DNA from: CAXBNB01 sp040151475
Lineage (GTDB): Bacteria > Bacteroidota > Bacteroidia > Cytophagales > Cyclobacteriaceae
Direction: 5' to 3'
Assembly (NCBI RefSeq): GCF_040151475.1
Contig: NZ_JBDKWG010000146.1
Coordinates: forward strand, 1-64,000
Length of the DNA: 64,000 bases
Part shown: positions 53,870-63,246 of the stretch, piece after piece
How positions within the stretch are numbered: the first letter of the stretch is position 1
Layout: every line of letters starts with the position of its first letter
Program-made: the position numbers and the translations under genes
The notes under the pieces: model-generated
What the model was told of the DNA's origin: nothing
What the model saw: the letters and a program-made list of their open reading frames with translations, nothing else
Database searches by the model: none

Positions 53870-53877
53870 TATTTTTG
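53870..53877 (+). promoter_or_regulatory. -7 element before the Cys/His-rich small protein gene
   Basis: TATTTTTG matches TAnnTTTG and lies 20 bases before the ATG at 53897, implying a very short 5' leader. No convincing -33 box is visible. Confidence 0.4.
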
Positions 53878-53896
53878 CCAAGTATTTTTTATTCAA

Positions 53897-54274
53897 ATGG
53901 TCAGACCAAATCATATATCCATCAATTTGAAAGCTCAGGTTAGTGCCTGGTTGCTGATGGCTATGGTATTAGCGACTGTGGTACCCTTCAATCTTTTTCA
54001 TAGTCATGCAGAAAAAGAGCCTGTCGCACAACTTGAAGGCACTAATGAAATAGAAAATCACCATGCATGCGATCATCAGGTGCACCTTGCAGAGGAGCAA
54101 GAAATATGTTTTTTATGCCATTTTTCTTTTGTCCCTGTATATAAAACCAGCTCTCTGGCTGTTCTAGAAGAATTATCGACATCTCCATCTCTCAAACAAA
54201 ATACTCTTTATAGCAATTGCTATAGTTTTATATCCATTTATTCTGTTCTGAATAAGGGATCCCCAATAGCCTGA
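53897..54274 (+). CDS. Small Cys/His-rich membrane-anchored protein
   Basis: This gene encodes 125 residues: one hydrophobic segment ('AWLLMAMVLATVVPFNLF') followed by an exported region rich in His and Cys ('FHSHAEKEP', 'ENHHACDHQVHLAEEQEIC', 'FLCHF'). The residues could bind zinc or copper. No domain family was recognised. It is the first gene of a unit with a TonB-dependent receptor and a lipoprotein, which suggests a role in metal handling in the periplasm. A ~200-base gap to the receptor contains the structured region at 54281-54384. Confidence 0.75.
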   Translation: MVRPNHISINLKAQVSAWLLMAMVLATVVPFNLFHSHAEKEPVAQLEGTNEIENHHACDHQVHLAEEQEICFLCHFSFVPVYKTSSLAVLEELSTSPSLKQNTLYSNCYSFISIYSVLNKGSPIA

Positions 54275-54280
54275 TGCTAC

Positions 54281-54384
54281 AATGTTGTTTTAGCCAACAT
54301 TCCGTCACAAGGAGTGAACCACAGTAGCTTTCTGTTATGCTACTGTTTTACGCTCATTTCTTGTGGTGACATTCTAGGCTAAAA
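54281..54384 (+). ncRNA. Candidate structured leader RNA upstream of the TonB receptor
   Basis: The plus strand shows several nested pairings: TTTTAGCC (54288-54295) with GGCTAAAA (54377-54384); CACAAG (54306-54311) with CTTGTG (54360-54365), or GTCAC with GTGAC (54366-54370); GAGTG (54312-54316) with CGCTC (54351-54355); and ACAGTAGC (54321-54328) with GCTACTGT (54339-54346). A competing hairpin, AATGTTG/CAACATT (54281-54301), would place TTTTAGC in its loop, giving either a switch or a pseudoknot with GCTAAAA. No run of T follows, so it is not a plain terminator. It matches no riboswitch class I recognise. Function and ligand are unknown. Confidence 0.55.
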
Positions 54385-54431
54385 ATGATATTGACCTGAA
54401 ACTATCCAACATACTATTATTTTATTGACAT

Positions 54432-54456
54432 TTCTGTGAACAATGATTTCACAGAA
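54432..54456 (+). promoter_or_regulatory. Hairpin adjacent to the TonB receptor start
   Basis: A perfect nine-base stem TTCTGTGAA / TTCACAGAA with a seven-base loop ends 17 bases before the ATG at 54474. It lacks a T run, so it may affect translation initiation or bind a dimeric regulator as DNA. Confidence 0.6.
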
Positions 54457-54473
54457 CTCCTTTAAATCAAAGC

Positions 54474-56855
54474 ATGGCTAGAGTATATTGTTATATGCTG
54501 ACTCTGGTGTTTATTCAGTCTGTTTCGGTTTTGAGTATTATGGCTCAAACCAAAGATTGCAGCTATACCTTGTCAGGTCAGATTACTGATGAACATGACC
54601 AATCTCCATTGGAATATTCCAGTATTTACATCAAAGAATTAGAACGAGGTGTAACTGCGGATGAAAGGGGAAACTATATGCTCAGCAATTTGTGCGCAGG
54701 TACTTATAGTGTTTTGATCAGGCATGTTGGGTGTAAACCCAAAGAAGAATTCATTACCATAAAGAAAAACACAGTAAAAGAATTTTCTCTGGAACATCAC
54801 CCCACAGAACTGAACGAAGTGATCGTGGAAGGCGAGCTGGAAGAAGCAGATGTGTCTCTGACTACAAGCGAGTTGTCCGAAATACAGCTGGATCAGTCCA
54901 GAGGAAAAACTCTGGGAGAATCGCTGAAATCGCTGAGCGGGGTAAATTCCCTGCAAAGCGGACCTACCATTTCTAAACCTGTAATCAACGGATTACACAG
55001 CAACCGAATCCTGATTATGAACAACGGAATCCGGCAAGAAGGGCAACAATGGGGACAGGAACACGCCCCCGAGATAGACCCTTTTTCGGCTACTGGTTTC
55101 AAAGTAATCAAAGGAGCTGCCACAGTGAGGTATGGAGCGGATGCCATTGGGGGCATAGTGTTGGTAGAGCCTCCATCGCTTTTGAGCAACAGGGAATTTA
55201 AAGGAAGTATCAGTATGATTGGTCAGTCCAACAACCGTCAGGGTGTGGTTTCTGCTATGATGGAAAAAGGATACGATAATGGTATCGGCTGGAGGGTGCA
55301 AGGATCAGCCAAAAAGGGCGGTGACGCCAAAGCATCAAACTATAACCTTTCCAATACCGGAGTGCAGGAAATCAATTTTTCAGGAGCCTTTGGGTTAACC
55401 AAAGAACATTATGGTTTTGAGGGTTATTTGAGTCATTTTGATTCTGATATAGCCATACTCAGAAGCGCACACATAGGAAATCTCACTGACCTTACAAATG
55501 CCATCAACAGCGATGTGCCTTTGTATGTTGAGGATTTTACCTACACCATAGACAACCCAAGGCAGGAAGTCAGGCATGACCTGATGAAATTGAATGGCTT
55601 TTTGAAATTGGCGGATTTAGGAACAGTTCGTTTGCAATATGGCTTTCAATCCAATCATCGCAATGAATATGACAGGAGGCGAGGTGCTAATTTCAACAGG
55701 CCATCCATTTCACTGGATATTTTCACCCACACGTTGGATTTGGTCTTTGAACAACATGCCCTTGGAAAGTTGAAAGGCGAGTTTGGTGCCAGCAGTATAT
55801 ATCAAAGAAACAAAAACAATACAGGTACCAATGCTAATTTTCTAATTCCCGATTACAAAAATTATGGATTGGGAGCATTTGCCATTGAAAAGTATGTGCA
55901 GCAAAAATGGGAGCTGGAAGCGGGAATTCGTTATGATTTCCGGCAACTCAATCCGTTTGTTTTTGATTCTTCCAATAAACTGTTGAGTCCGAAATACACC
56001 TTCAATAATGTGACGGCTTCTGTTGGTGGTGATTTCAGTTTGAATGAAAAGCTGACACTCAAAGCCAACATTGCTAGTGCATGGAGGCCTCCGCAGGTCA
56101 GCGAGTTGTTTAGCAATGGACTGCATCATGGAGCGGCTGCTATTGAGCAGGGGTTGTTGTACCCCGGAGGATTTCTTTCGGAGAACCTATTGGATGCGGA
56201 CATACAATCGGAGCAGGCAATTAAGGCCATAGCGACGATGGAGTACAAGAGTAACAATTTGTTGGTGGAAGGTAGCATTTATCATAATACGATCAACAAT
56301 TACATTTACCTTCGTCCAGATGGTATCAGGTTGTCCATTCGAGGTGCCTTCCCAGTGTTTCAATACATGCGTACTAATGCCCGATTTGTGGGCATGGATG
56401 CTGTGGTAAAGTATAAGCTGTCGAACCAATGGTCTTATAATGCCAAGGTGTCATTACTAAGGGCAAAGGACGTATCTGCCGACGATGTGCTGATCAACAT
56501 ACCTGCAAATAGTTTTGAAAATGGGATTACTTATCAAATGATTAATATACCTGATGTCAACAAGGTTTATTTTACATTAGATGTCTTAACTGTAATGCAT
56601 CAGGGTCGGGCTCCTCAGGCATTTTTGGATTTTGAAAATTCTGAGCCTCCATCCAGTATCTATGATTTCAAAACTGCTCCTGACGGTTATACACTGTTGA
56701 ATTTTCATTCCGGAGTGGAGTTCGACAAACTTAAATTAGGATTCTCTGTTGAGAATTTATTAAACATTTCTTATCGGGATTACATGAACCGATTCCGATA
56801 CTTTACCGATGATATCGGTATTAATTATTCACTTAGACTTTTTTATAATTTTTAA
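54474..56855 (+). CDS. TonB-dependent outer membrane receptor
   Basis: This gene encodes 793 residues: signal peptide ending near 'VLSIMAQTKDC', a carboxypeptidase-regulatory-like domain ('LSGQITDEHDQSPLEYSSIY', to ~110), a plug domain ('GKTLGESLKSLSGVNSLQSG', 'VINGLHSNRILIMNNG', 'VRYGADAIGGIVLVEP') and a 22-strand barrel ending in an aromatic strand 'YSLRLFYNF'. It imports a bulky ligand across the outer membrane using TonB energy. The plug resembles metal or siderophore receptors rather than SusC (no SusD gene follows). The preceding Cys/His-rich protein points to a metal. Confidence 0.92.
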   Translation: MARVYCYMLTLVFIQSVSVLSIMAQTKDCSYTLSGQITDEHDQSPLEYSSIYIKELERGVTADERGNYMLSNLCAGTYSVLIRHVGCKPKEEFITIKKNTVKEFSLEHHPTELNEVIVEGELEEADVSLTTSELSEIQLDQSRGKTLGESLKSLSGVNSLQSGPTISKPVINGLHSNRILIMNNGIRQEGQQWGQEHAPEIDPFSATGFKVIKGAATVRYGADAIGGIVLVEPPSLLSNREFKGSISMIGQSNNRQGVVSAMMEKGYDNGIGWRVQGSAKKGGDAKASNYNLSNTGVQEINFSGAFGLTKEHYGFEGYLSHFDSDIAILRSAHIGNLTDLTNAINSDVPLYVEDFTYTIDNPRQEVRHDLMKLNGFLKLADLGTVRLQYGFQSNHRNEYDRRRGANFNRPSISLDIFTHTLDLVFEQHALGKLKGEFGASSIYQRNKNNTGTNANFLIPDYKNYGLGAFAIEKYVQQKWELEAGIRYDFRQLNPFVFDSSNKLLSPKYTFNNVTASVGGDFSLNEKLTLKANIASAWRPPQVSELFSNGLHHGAAAIEQGLLYPGGFLSENLLDADIQSEQAIKAIATMEYKSNNLLVEGSIYHNTINNYIYLRPDGIRLSIRGAFPVFQYMRTNARFVGMDAVVKYKLSNQWSYNAKVSLLRAKDVSADDVLINIPANSFENGITYQMINIPDVNKVYFTLDVLTVMHQGRAPQAFLDFENSEPPSSIYDFKTAPDGYTLLNFHSGVEFDKLKLGFSVENLLNISYRDYMNRFRYFTDDIGINYSLRLFYNF

Positions 56856-56866
56856 AAATAAAGACA

Positions 56867-57454
56867 ATGAACATTTTAAATAAAGCATTAAAAAACATCT
56901 TCTTCCCTTTTTTCGGTCTCATTATATTATCCAATTGCGGAGATGATGATCCCATAACTCCACCTAATGAAGAGGAGTTGATTACCACAGTCAATATAGT
57001 GTTTACTCCCACTTCTGGTACTGTTGTTACCATGAAGTATTATGATGAAGATGGTGGAAACGGAGCTGCTACTCCTGTGGTAACCGGAGGTAGTTTGGTT
57101 TCCAATACGGCATATACCGTAACATTGGAACTCCTCAATGAATCTGAAAATCCCACAGAAGATATTACGGAAGAAATAGAGGAAGAAGGTGAAGACCATC
57201 AATTCTTCTTTGAAGTTTCAAGTAGCCTGAATCTGACACACACATCTTATAACGATCAGGATGGAAACGAAAACCCAATAGGATTGAAAAACACCTTCAC
57301 AACAGGTGCTGCAAGTAGTGGAACATTGAAAGTGATTTTACGCCATGAGCCGGACAAATCAGCTGCTGGAGTTTCAGACGGAGACATCACAAATGCTGCC
57401 GGAGAAACCGACATAGAGACTCTACCGGCAATTGACATTACTATTATAGATTAA
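56867..57454 (+). CDS. Lipoprotein paired with the TonB receptor
   Basis: This gene encodes 195 residues with a lipobox 'LIILSNCGDDDP'. The mature part is acidic and beta-rich ('TVNIVFTPTSGTVVTMKYYD', 'TLKVILRHEPDKSAAGVSDG'), with a Glu-rich stretch ('EDITEEIEEEGEDHQF'). Proteins of this kind, sometimes labelled type 1 periplasmic-binding-fold-like, commonly follow such TonB receptors in Bacteroidota. It probably sits on the outer membrane and helps capture the ligand. It starts 11 bases after the receptor. Confidence 0.8.
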   Translation: MNILNKALKNIFFPFFGLIILSNCGDDDPITPPNEEELITTVNIVFTPTSGTVVTMKYYDEDGGNGAATPVVTGGSLVSNTAYTVTLELLNESENPTEDITEEIEEEGEDHQFFFEVSSSLNLTHTSYNDQDGNENPIGLKNTFTTGAASSGTLKVILRHEPDKSAAGVSDGDITNAAGETDIETLPAIDITIID

Positions 57455-57463
57455 ACAAATGAG

Positions 57464-57609
57464 GCTGTTTCAAAAGGTAAGTAATTCCCAGATTCATTCT
57501 GGGATCTGTACGAGAAACAACTATTGATGTGTTTTCAAAGGGGTGCCGGATTCCTGACTGCACTTTAGGCAGTCAGGAATCTGGGAATTTTGTACCCCTT
57601 TGAAACAAC
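57464..57609. repeat. Compound palindromic repeat between convergent genes
   Basis: Left arm 57464-57495 and right arm 57577-57609 share TGTTTCAAA..GG and AATTCCCAGATTC in inverted orientation. Inside, TTTCAAAGGGGT (57535-57546) pairs with ACCCCTTTGAAA, and ATTCCTGACTGC pairs with GCAGTCAGGAAT (57550-57580). Together they could form a long cruciform or a strong bidirectional terminator. It resembles a non-autonomous repeat (REP or MITE-like). Confidence 0.7.
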
Positions 57610-58926
57610 TTAATATTCCCCATTCATCAATTCGCCACTGAGCTGAAGCAAAGCAAGCTCAGCATTTTTGGCGTTGTATCTGGCCTGATTATAGTTGAGC
57701 TTGGCATTAAGTAAATTTAACTGAGCCTGACGAAATTCCAGCGATGTTATTTGTCCTAACGATTGTTGTTCGGAAGTTCGGCTAAAATTACGCTCGTTGG
57801 TTGAAAGGTTTTTTTCTTCTGCTTTTAACACAAACAATGCCGTTTGATAAACAGACCAGGCGTTGTTCACATCTCTGTTTAAATTCAGTTTAAGCCGATC
57901 CATACTCAGTTTTTGATTCTCAAGTGAAATTCGGCTGTTTTGTTTTCTTGTGCTGGTCAGGCCTCCATCAAAAATATTCCAACTTACAGATGCACCATAG
58001 GTCAAAGCCGTTTGATTTTGGGAATCAAAGATCGATGTTTTACCCAGATTGTTTTGATTCCATCCGTAAGAAGTATTTAAACCTACTGTCGGCAAGTTTG
58101 AAGCACTATTTATTTTAATATCGTATTCGGCATTTCTGTAAGCACCATTTTGTTGAAGAATAGCTACGTTGTTGGACATTGTATTGGCCAATATTTCTTC
58201 TAAAGATAAGTTTTCATCATAGGTCAATGTGGTGTCAACTGAAAAAGGGGTGTTGACATCTCTTCCCAAAAACAGGTTCAGGTTACGTTTTTGATTGTCC
58301 AGCTCCTGAATGATGTTGAGGTAATTGATGCTGTCATTGTTATAGTCCACTTCTGCGTTGAGTACATCCAGTTGAGTATTTTGCCCGTAATCGAAACTGT
58401 ATTTTGCCCGTAGCAATCTTTCTCTGGAAATATCCAAAGTCTCTTTTTGATTGATTTCGTTTTGGGTCAAACGAGCTACTTCATAATACACATTGAAAAT
58501 ATTTAAGACAACATTTTCTATAATCGAACGAGATTGAAGTTCGCTTAAATTCAGGCTTTCCTGTAGCTTTTTAAAATTGAATTTTCTACTTTGACCATTA
58601 TAAATGGTATAATTCACCCCTAAAGATGCACTGTACCTCTCCGTCTGAACACCCGTCACTGACTGTACCTCTCCGGTGTTTAAAATATTTTCTGAATTGG
58701 TTGAGGAAAAATTGGCACTTCCTGAAGCAGCGACAGTCGGCAAAAAACCACTATTTTTAATGTCAGCATTGTTTAAAGCTATCTCGCTGTTATTACCAGC
58801 CTCTCTGATATCAAAATTGTGTTCCAGCGCTAATGTAATGGCATCTGTTTTTCTTAATATCTCCTGTGCCAATAGTTGGTTACCACTTATTAATATTATT
58901 AATATTATTACAACTTTACATTTCAT
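57610..58926 (-). CDS. TolC-family outer membrane efflux protein
   Basis: This gene encodes 438 residues: signal peptide ('VVIILIILISGNQLLAQEI') and two OEP repeats of long alpha-helical hairpins. Typical segments are 'LTQNEINQKETLDISRERLL', 'YDYGQNTQLDVLNAEVDYNN'-like sequence and 'SLGQITSLEFRQAQLNLLNA'. It forms the outer membrane channel of the efflux system encoded upstream, 36 bases after the RND gene. Confidence 0.9.
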   Translation of the reverse strand: MKCKVVIILIILISGNQLLAQEILRKTDAITLALEHNFDIREAGNNSEIALNNADIKNSGFLPTVAASGSANFSSTNSENILNTGEVQSVTGVQTERYSASLGVNYTIYNGQSRKFNFKKLQESLNLSELQSRSIIENVVLNIFNVYYEVARLTQNEINQKETLDISRERLLRAKYSFDYGQNTQLDVLNAEVDYNNDSINYLNIIQELDNQKRNLNLFLGRDVNTPFSVDTTLTYDENLSLEEILANTMSNNVAILQQNGAYRNAEYDIKINSASNLPTVGLNTSYGWNQNNLGKTSIFDSQNQTALTYGASVSWNIFDGGLTSTRKQNSRISLENQKLSMDRLKLNLNRDVNNAWSVYQTALFVLKAEEKNLSTNERNFSRTSEQQSLGQITSLEFRQAQLNLLNAKLNYNQARYNAKNAELALLQLSGELMNGEY

Positions 58927-58962
58927 TCGTTACTCTTTTATATTTTTCTCAGAATAGAAAGG

Positions 58963-61900
58963 TTAAAAATGTGACTCTTCCAGTTCTGCTTTTTGTTCAA
59001 TAATAGCGCGTTCTACTTCTTCTCTGGTCGGTTTTTCTCCGTTAACCAACCACTTCCAATACACCTTGATGATATTTCCGGTGGACAACATTAAAGGTAG
59101 CATTACCAATGTGAGAATAGTAGCCAATACGATTCCATAAGCGATAGAAATAGCCATTGGGATAAGAAACTGTGCCTGACGACTGGTCTCAAATATCAGT
59201 GGAGCGAGACCCGCAACAGTGGTTACACTTGTGAGAAATATGGCTCTGAACCTGGACTTCCCTGCTGCAAACAGGGCATCATCATATTTCATTCCTTCTT
59301 TCAAATATCCATTGAACTTGCTGATCAAAACCAATCCGTCGTTAACTACAATTCCTATAAGAGCAATAATACCGAGAAAAGAAAGCACATTAATTGAAAA
59401 ACCGTGTATCCAATGACCCCATGCCACACCGATCAAACTAAACGGCACCATGAGCAATAACAATAGTGGTTGACTAAATGACCTAAAGGTAAATGCTATG
59501 ATGACAAAGATCATAAATACGATTATCGGCAGTACTGCTTTGGCAGAATCCGTAGTTTTATTTGCTTCTCTGTTTTGCCCTTCAAAAACAGCAGTAACAT
59601 TGGGAAATTGCTCTCTCATTAGGGGTAACATTTCCGTTTTTATGTCAGTCATTATCTCAGTGGCACTATTGTTTGGATCTTTGAGATCACCATCTACTCT
59701 TATCTCTCTTTTTCCATCTAAATGGTTGATGGCAATTTCTCCCCTTTGGATTTCATAATCTGCGATTTCCCGGAGGGGAACCCTTTCCCCGGTAGGACTG
59801 ACTATTCGCATGTCGTCCAGATTTTTGATCGATGAACGCTGCTCTTTTTCATAGCGCACCCATACCCTGATTTCATCTCGTCTTCTTTGAAACCTTTGCG
59901 CCTGATTACCAAAAAAACCGCTTCTAACCTGACTGATTACATTGTTTAGTTGAAAACCCATAGCATAGGCACTTTCCTTCAATGTAATCTTAATCTCCTT
60001 TATTCCCGCAGGGTCATTATCGGTAATGTCCTTCAACAAAGAATTCTTAATCAGGTTACTTTTGAGAAACTGTTTGGCAGCTTTTAGTTCGCTGATGTCG
60101 TTGCTCAATAGTGAAACCGATATAGGGTTGCCTCCAAAGTTGCTCCCCGACCCAAACTCAATGCTCTCAGCTCCGGGAATATTACCTGCTTCTTCGTTGA
60201 TGGCTGTAGAAATGGCAAATGAAGGAAAATCTCTTTCTTCACCGGGTAATAAATTGATAAATAATGAGGCTGCAGAGGATCCCGGGCCTATTCTCTTGGT
60301 TATGTTTTCAATCACACTTTTATTACCTGACTGTCGGGCAGTAAAATCTTCATTTACCTTCCAGGCTGCTTTTTCTATTTCCGAAATAATAGAATCTGTG
60401 ATCGTCTCATGCGTACCTTGTGGCATTCTCAAAATAATAGATACCCTGTCACTAGCTACATTAGGAAAAAATGTAAAGCGGATTGTTCCTCCGCCTATTG
60501 CCCCAATGGTTAACACCAACAAAGTGATGGGTATAGCAAAACCCAGAAATTTGTTTTTGATGAAAAACTTTAGAAATGGTGCATAAACACGATCTCTCAT
60601 CCATCCCATTAATCGGTCTGCATAGATATTAAACCAATACGATTTTTGTTTACTGGTAATGGCTTTGGAATGTGCCACATGAGCCGGCAGTATGATCAAT
60701 GCTTCTATCAGTGAAATACTCAATGTCAGAATTACTATAATGGCCACCTCGCTAAAAAACTCACCTATCCTGCCATCAAGAAAAAAGAAAGTAGAGAATG
60801 CCACCAGAGTAGTCAATATAGCAGAGGTGATTGCTGGTAGCACTTCCATTGTTCCATCTATCGCTGCTCTCACGGGACTCTTCCCTTTTTGGTGCTGATC
60901 GTAAATATTTTCAGCTATTACAATCCCATCATCAACCAGAATTCCAATCACTATGATCATGCCAAACAGAGACAGCACATTGATAGTGACTCCCAGTTGT
61001 CCTGCAAAAATAAACATGCCCAAAAATGATATTGGAAGACCAAAAGCAACCCAAAATGCAAGTCTTGGTTTCAGAAAAAGTGCAAGAAAAAACATTACCA
61101 GGGCCATACCCTGAATACCATTTCTGATTAATAATTCCGTTCGCTGAACAATTACTATTGAAGCATCCCTGGTTATGCTTAGCTGCACATTGTCATGTGT
61201 TGCATTATATGTTTCTATGTACTCTTTTGTTTTGTCTGCTACATCAATAAGGTCTTCGGAATTGGTCGTATTTACCTGAATTCTGACTGAAGGTTTTCCA
61301 TTAAAATATGATCGGTCGGGGGTTTCTGACCATCTGTCTCTTACCACAGCCAGATCTCTCAATCGGATTTTGTTACCGGACTCTTCCGCTTTTACAATAA
61401 TATGATCCAATTCACTGCCATGATAAACCCTGTTGTTGACACGAATCAGGTACTCTTCATGCGCTGTTTTAATAGATCCTCCGGTTACAAGAATGTTGGT
61501 AGAGGCGACTGCATTGGCAACCTCCTGAAAAGTGAGATTATACGCCTTAAGCTTTTCTTCATCTACTGCTATTTCTATCTCCTCTGCCGGATATCCGGAA
61601 ACTTCTACCTGTGAAATACCATCAATGGCTCTCAAATCAGTTTCAACTTCCCGAGCAATACCCTTCAAAGACAGGAGGGGAACATTATCCCCACTTACCA
61701 CAAAGCTTACGGCTTCTGTCCTGAAGATTTCCTTAGATATGACAGGAGGCTCCATACCAACGGGAAAAGAAGGCACTTTATCAACAGCATTTTTGATGTC
61801 AGCCAAAACAGCATCAATGTCCTCGCCTTTCAATATTTCTACTAATATCGTTGCGGAATTTTCGCTGGATGTAGATGTGAAACGATCAATTCCAATCAGG

Positions 61901-62121
61901 CCTCTTAAATTGTCCTCTATTTTCAGGACAATACCTTCCTCCATTTCTTGAGGAGAAGCCCCCGGATAGGATACATTAATACTAACATTCCGAGATTCAT
62001 TCAGTGGAAAATACGATGATTTCAAGGAATACATTCCTATGACACCAAACACAAAAAATCCAAGAATGACTATGTTTGCTAATACCGGGTACTTAATAAA
62101 ATGCGCAATTATATTTTTCAT
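58963..62121 (-). CDS. RND efflux transporter permease (HAE1-like)
   Basis: This gene encodes 1052 residues with the duplicated RND architecture: one N-terminal helix ('ANIVILGFFVFGVIGMY'), a large periplasmic loop, six membrane helices, then the same again. The proton relay Asp pair is in TM4 'IGILVDDGIVIAENIYD', and the second half has 'IGIVVNDGLVLISKF'. It exports drugs or hydrophobic compounds with the adaptor upstream and TolC downstream. It lies six bases after the adaptor gene. Confidence 0.93.
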   Translation of the reverse strand: MKNIIAHFIKYPVLANIVILGFFVFGVIGMYSLKSSYFPLNESRNVSINVSYPGASPQEMEEGIVLKIEDNLRGLIGIDRFTSTSSENSATILVEILKGEDIDAVLADIKNAVDKVPSFPVGMEPPVISKEIFRTEAVSFVVSGDNVPLLSLKGIAREVETDLRAIDGISQVEVSGYPAEEIEIAVDEEKLKAYNLTFQEVANAVASTNILVTGGSIKTAHEEYLIRVNNRVYHGSELDHIIVKAEESGNKIRLRDLAVVRDRWSETPDRSYFNGKPSVRIQVNTTNSEDLIDVADKTKEYIETYNATHDNVQLSITRDASIVIVQRTELLIRNGIQGMALVMFFLALFLKPRLAFWVAFGLPISFLGMFIFAGQLGVTINVLSLFGMIIVIGILVDDGIVIAENIYDQHQKGKSPVRAAIDGTMEVLPAITSAILTTLVAFSTFFFLDGRIGEFFSEVAIIVILTLSISLIEALIILPAHVAHSKAITSKQKSYWFNIYADRLMGWMRDRVYAPFLKFFIKNKFLGFAIPITLLVLTIGAIGGGTIRFTFFPNVASDRVSIILRMPQGTHETITDSIISEIEKAAWKVNEDFTARQSGNKSVIENITKRIGPGSSAASLFINLLPGEERDFPSFAISTAINEEAGNIPGAESIEFGSGSNFGGNPISVSLLSNDISELKAAKQFLKSNLIKNSLLKDITDNDPAGIKEIKITLKESAYAMGFQLNNVISQVRSGFFGNQAQRFQRRRDEIRVWVRYEKEQRSSIKNLDDMRIVSPTGERVPLREIADYEIQRGEIAINHLDGKREIRVDGDLKDPNNSATEIMTDIKTEMLPLMREQFPNVTAVFEGQNREANKTTDSAKAVLPIIVFMIFVIIAFTFRSFSQPLLLLLMVPFSLIGVAWGHWIHGFSINVLSFLGIIALIGIVVNDGLVLISKFNGYLKEGMKYDDALFAAGKSRFRAIFLTSVTTVAGLAPLIFETSRQAQFLIPMAISIAYGIVLATILTLVMLPLMLSTGNIIKVYWKWLVNGEKPTREEVERAIIEQKAELEESHF

Positions 62122-62127
62122 ATTGAA

Positions 62128-63240
62128 TTACCCATTTATTATTGAAACAGCCATCCCGGAAAAAGCATTCGGAACTATTTTGGAAACCAGCTGTGTACCA
62201 TCTTTCAAACCAGAGACAATTACCGTTTTTTGATTTTCATGTAAAATTTTTATAGGTATCAACTCCAATACTCCTCCTTTCACCACATAAACCTGTGACT
62301 CACCTACAACCAGACTTCTGGATATTTCTATCGCATTTGTTTCTGGTTTTCCTTCAATTTTTGCTTCCAGATACATTCCTTCTTTCAGTTCTTTTCCTTT
62401 CAAATCGATAAATATTTGAACTGTCTGAGTTGTAGTATTGACTTTTCCGTTAATTCTCGCAATCGTTCCTTTCCATATTTTGGTCATGTCTTTGGCATCA
62501 ACCACTTCAACATCTTTTCCAACAGATATGGACGGTAATGTTGATTTGCTAATGGCTACTTCCAATTCAAAATTGGTAGGATCTATGAATTCACCCAGCT
62601 TCTGTCCGGGCCTTACTACAGTCCCCGGATTTACCACTGCATCTGTTAGTATTCCATCAAACGGTGCAGTCAAATTGTATTTTTGATATATGATCTCCAG
62701 GTTTTTGGTGTTGTAATACGTGGTGTAAATATTCTTACCAGTGATAAAATATTTTTCTTTATCAGAAGATGTTTTAGGCAAATCTGCTATTGGTTTGCTC
62801 ATGTCAAAGTCTTGTAAATAACGATCCCATTTTTTATAGGCATCCGGATAATCGAGCCTCAAATCAGGGATAACACTCGTGATCAGATTCTGTAGTACAC
62901 TTTTTTGTGCCTGAAGATTGGCATAATAATCATTACTTCGAACCCTGACCATTGTTTCTCCTTTTTTATATCTTGAACCTGGCTTAAATTCTTTTGCAGT
63001 ACGTTCCATAACCCCCTGAACTTCAGAATATATTTCCATTCTGTTTTTGGCAACCAGCCGTCCACTTTCATAGATTCTGATAGGTATATCTTTGTTTTTC
63101 ACGGGTTCAACAAAAACTGCCTGGACAATCTTTTCTTTCACGGGTTTCTTCTTTTCATTGCTTTCAATTACTGACTTGGCGATGAAAACTCCTCCTGCCA
63201 ACAACAGCACTCCCAATACGATCGTAATGTAATTTCTCAT
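62128..63240 (-). CDS. RND efflux periplasmic adaptor subunit (membrane fusion protein)
   Basis: This gene encodes 370 residues: N-terminal anchor ('ITIVLGVLLLAGGVFIA'), barrel-sandwich hybrid halves ('MEIYSEVQGVMERTAKEF' and 'YNLTAPFDGILTDAVVNPG'), a helical hairpin of about 75 residues, then a beta-barrel ('VEVVDAKDMTKIWKGTIARI') and a membrane-proximal domain. It bridges the RND pump and TolC. It follows marR by six bases. Confidence 0.92.
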   Translation of the reverse strand: MRNYITIVLGVLLLAGGVFIAKSVIESNEKKKPVKEKIVQAVFVEPVKNKDIPIRIYESGRLVAKNRMEIYSEVQGVMERTAKEFKPGSRYKKGETMVRVRSNDYYANLQAQKSVLQNLITSVIPDLRLDYPDAYKKWDRYLQDFDMSKPIADLPKTSSDKEKYFITGKNIYTTYYNTKNLEIIYQKYNLTAPFDGILTDAVVNPGTVVRPGQKLGEFIDPTNFELEVAISKSTLPSISVGKDVEVVDAKDMTKIWKGTIARINGKVNTTTQTVQIFIDLKGKELKEGMYLEAKIEGKPETNAIEISRSLVVGESQVYVVKGGVLELIPIKILHENQKTVIVSGLKDGTQLVSKIVPNAFSGMAVSIING

Positions 63241-63246
63241 GTATAT

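Noticed and set aside
54281..54384. Known riboswitch (cobalamin or TPP) upstream of the TonB receptor
   Set aside because: The conserved blocks of those classes (for example GCCACTG with the B12 box, or the TPP CTGAGA and ACCTGATCTGG) are absent.
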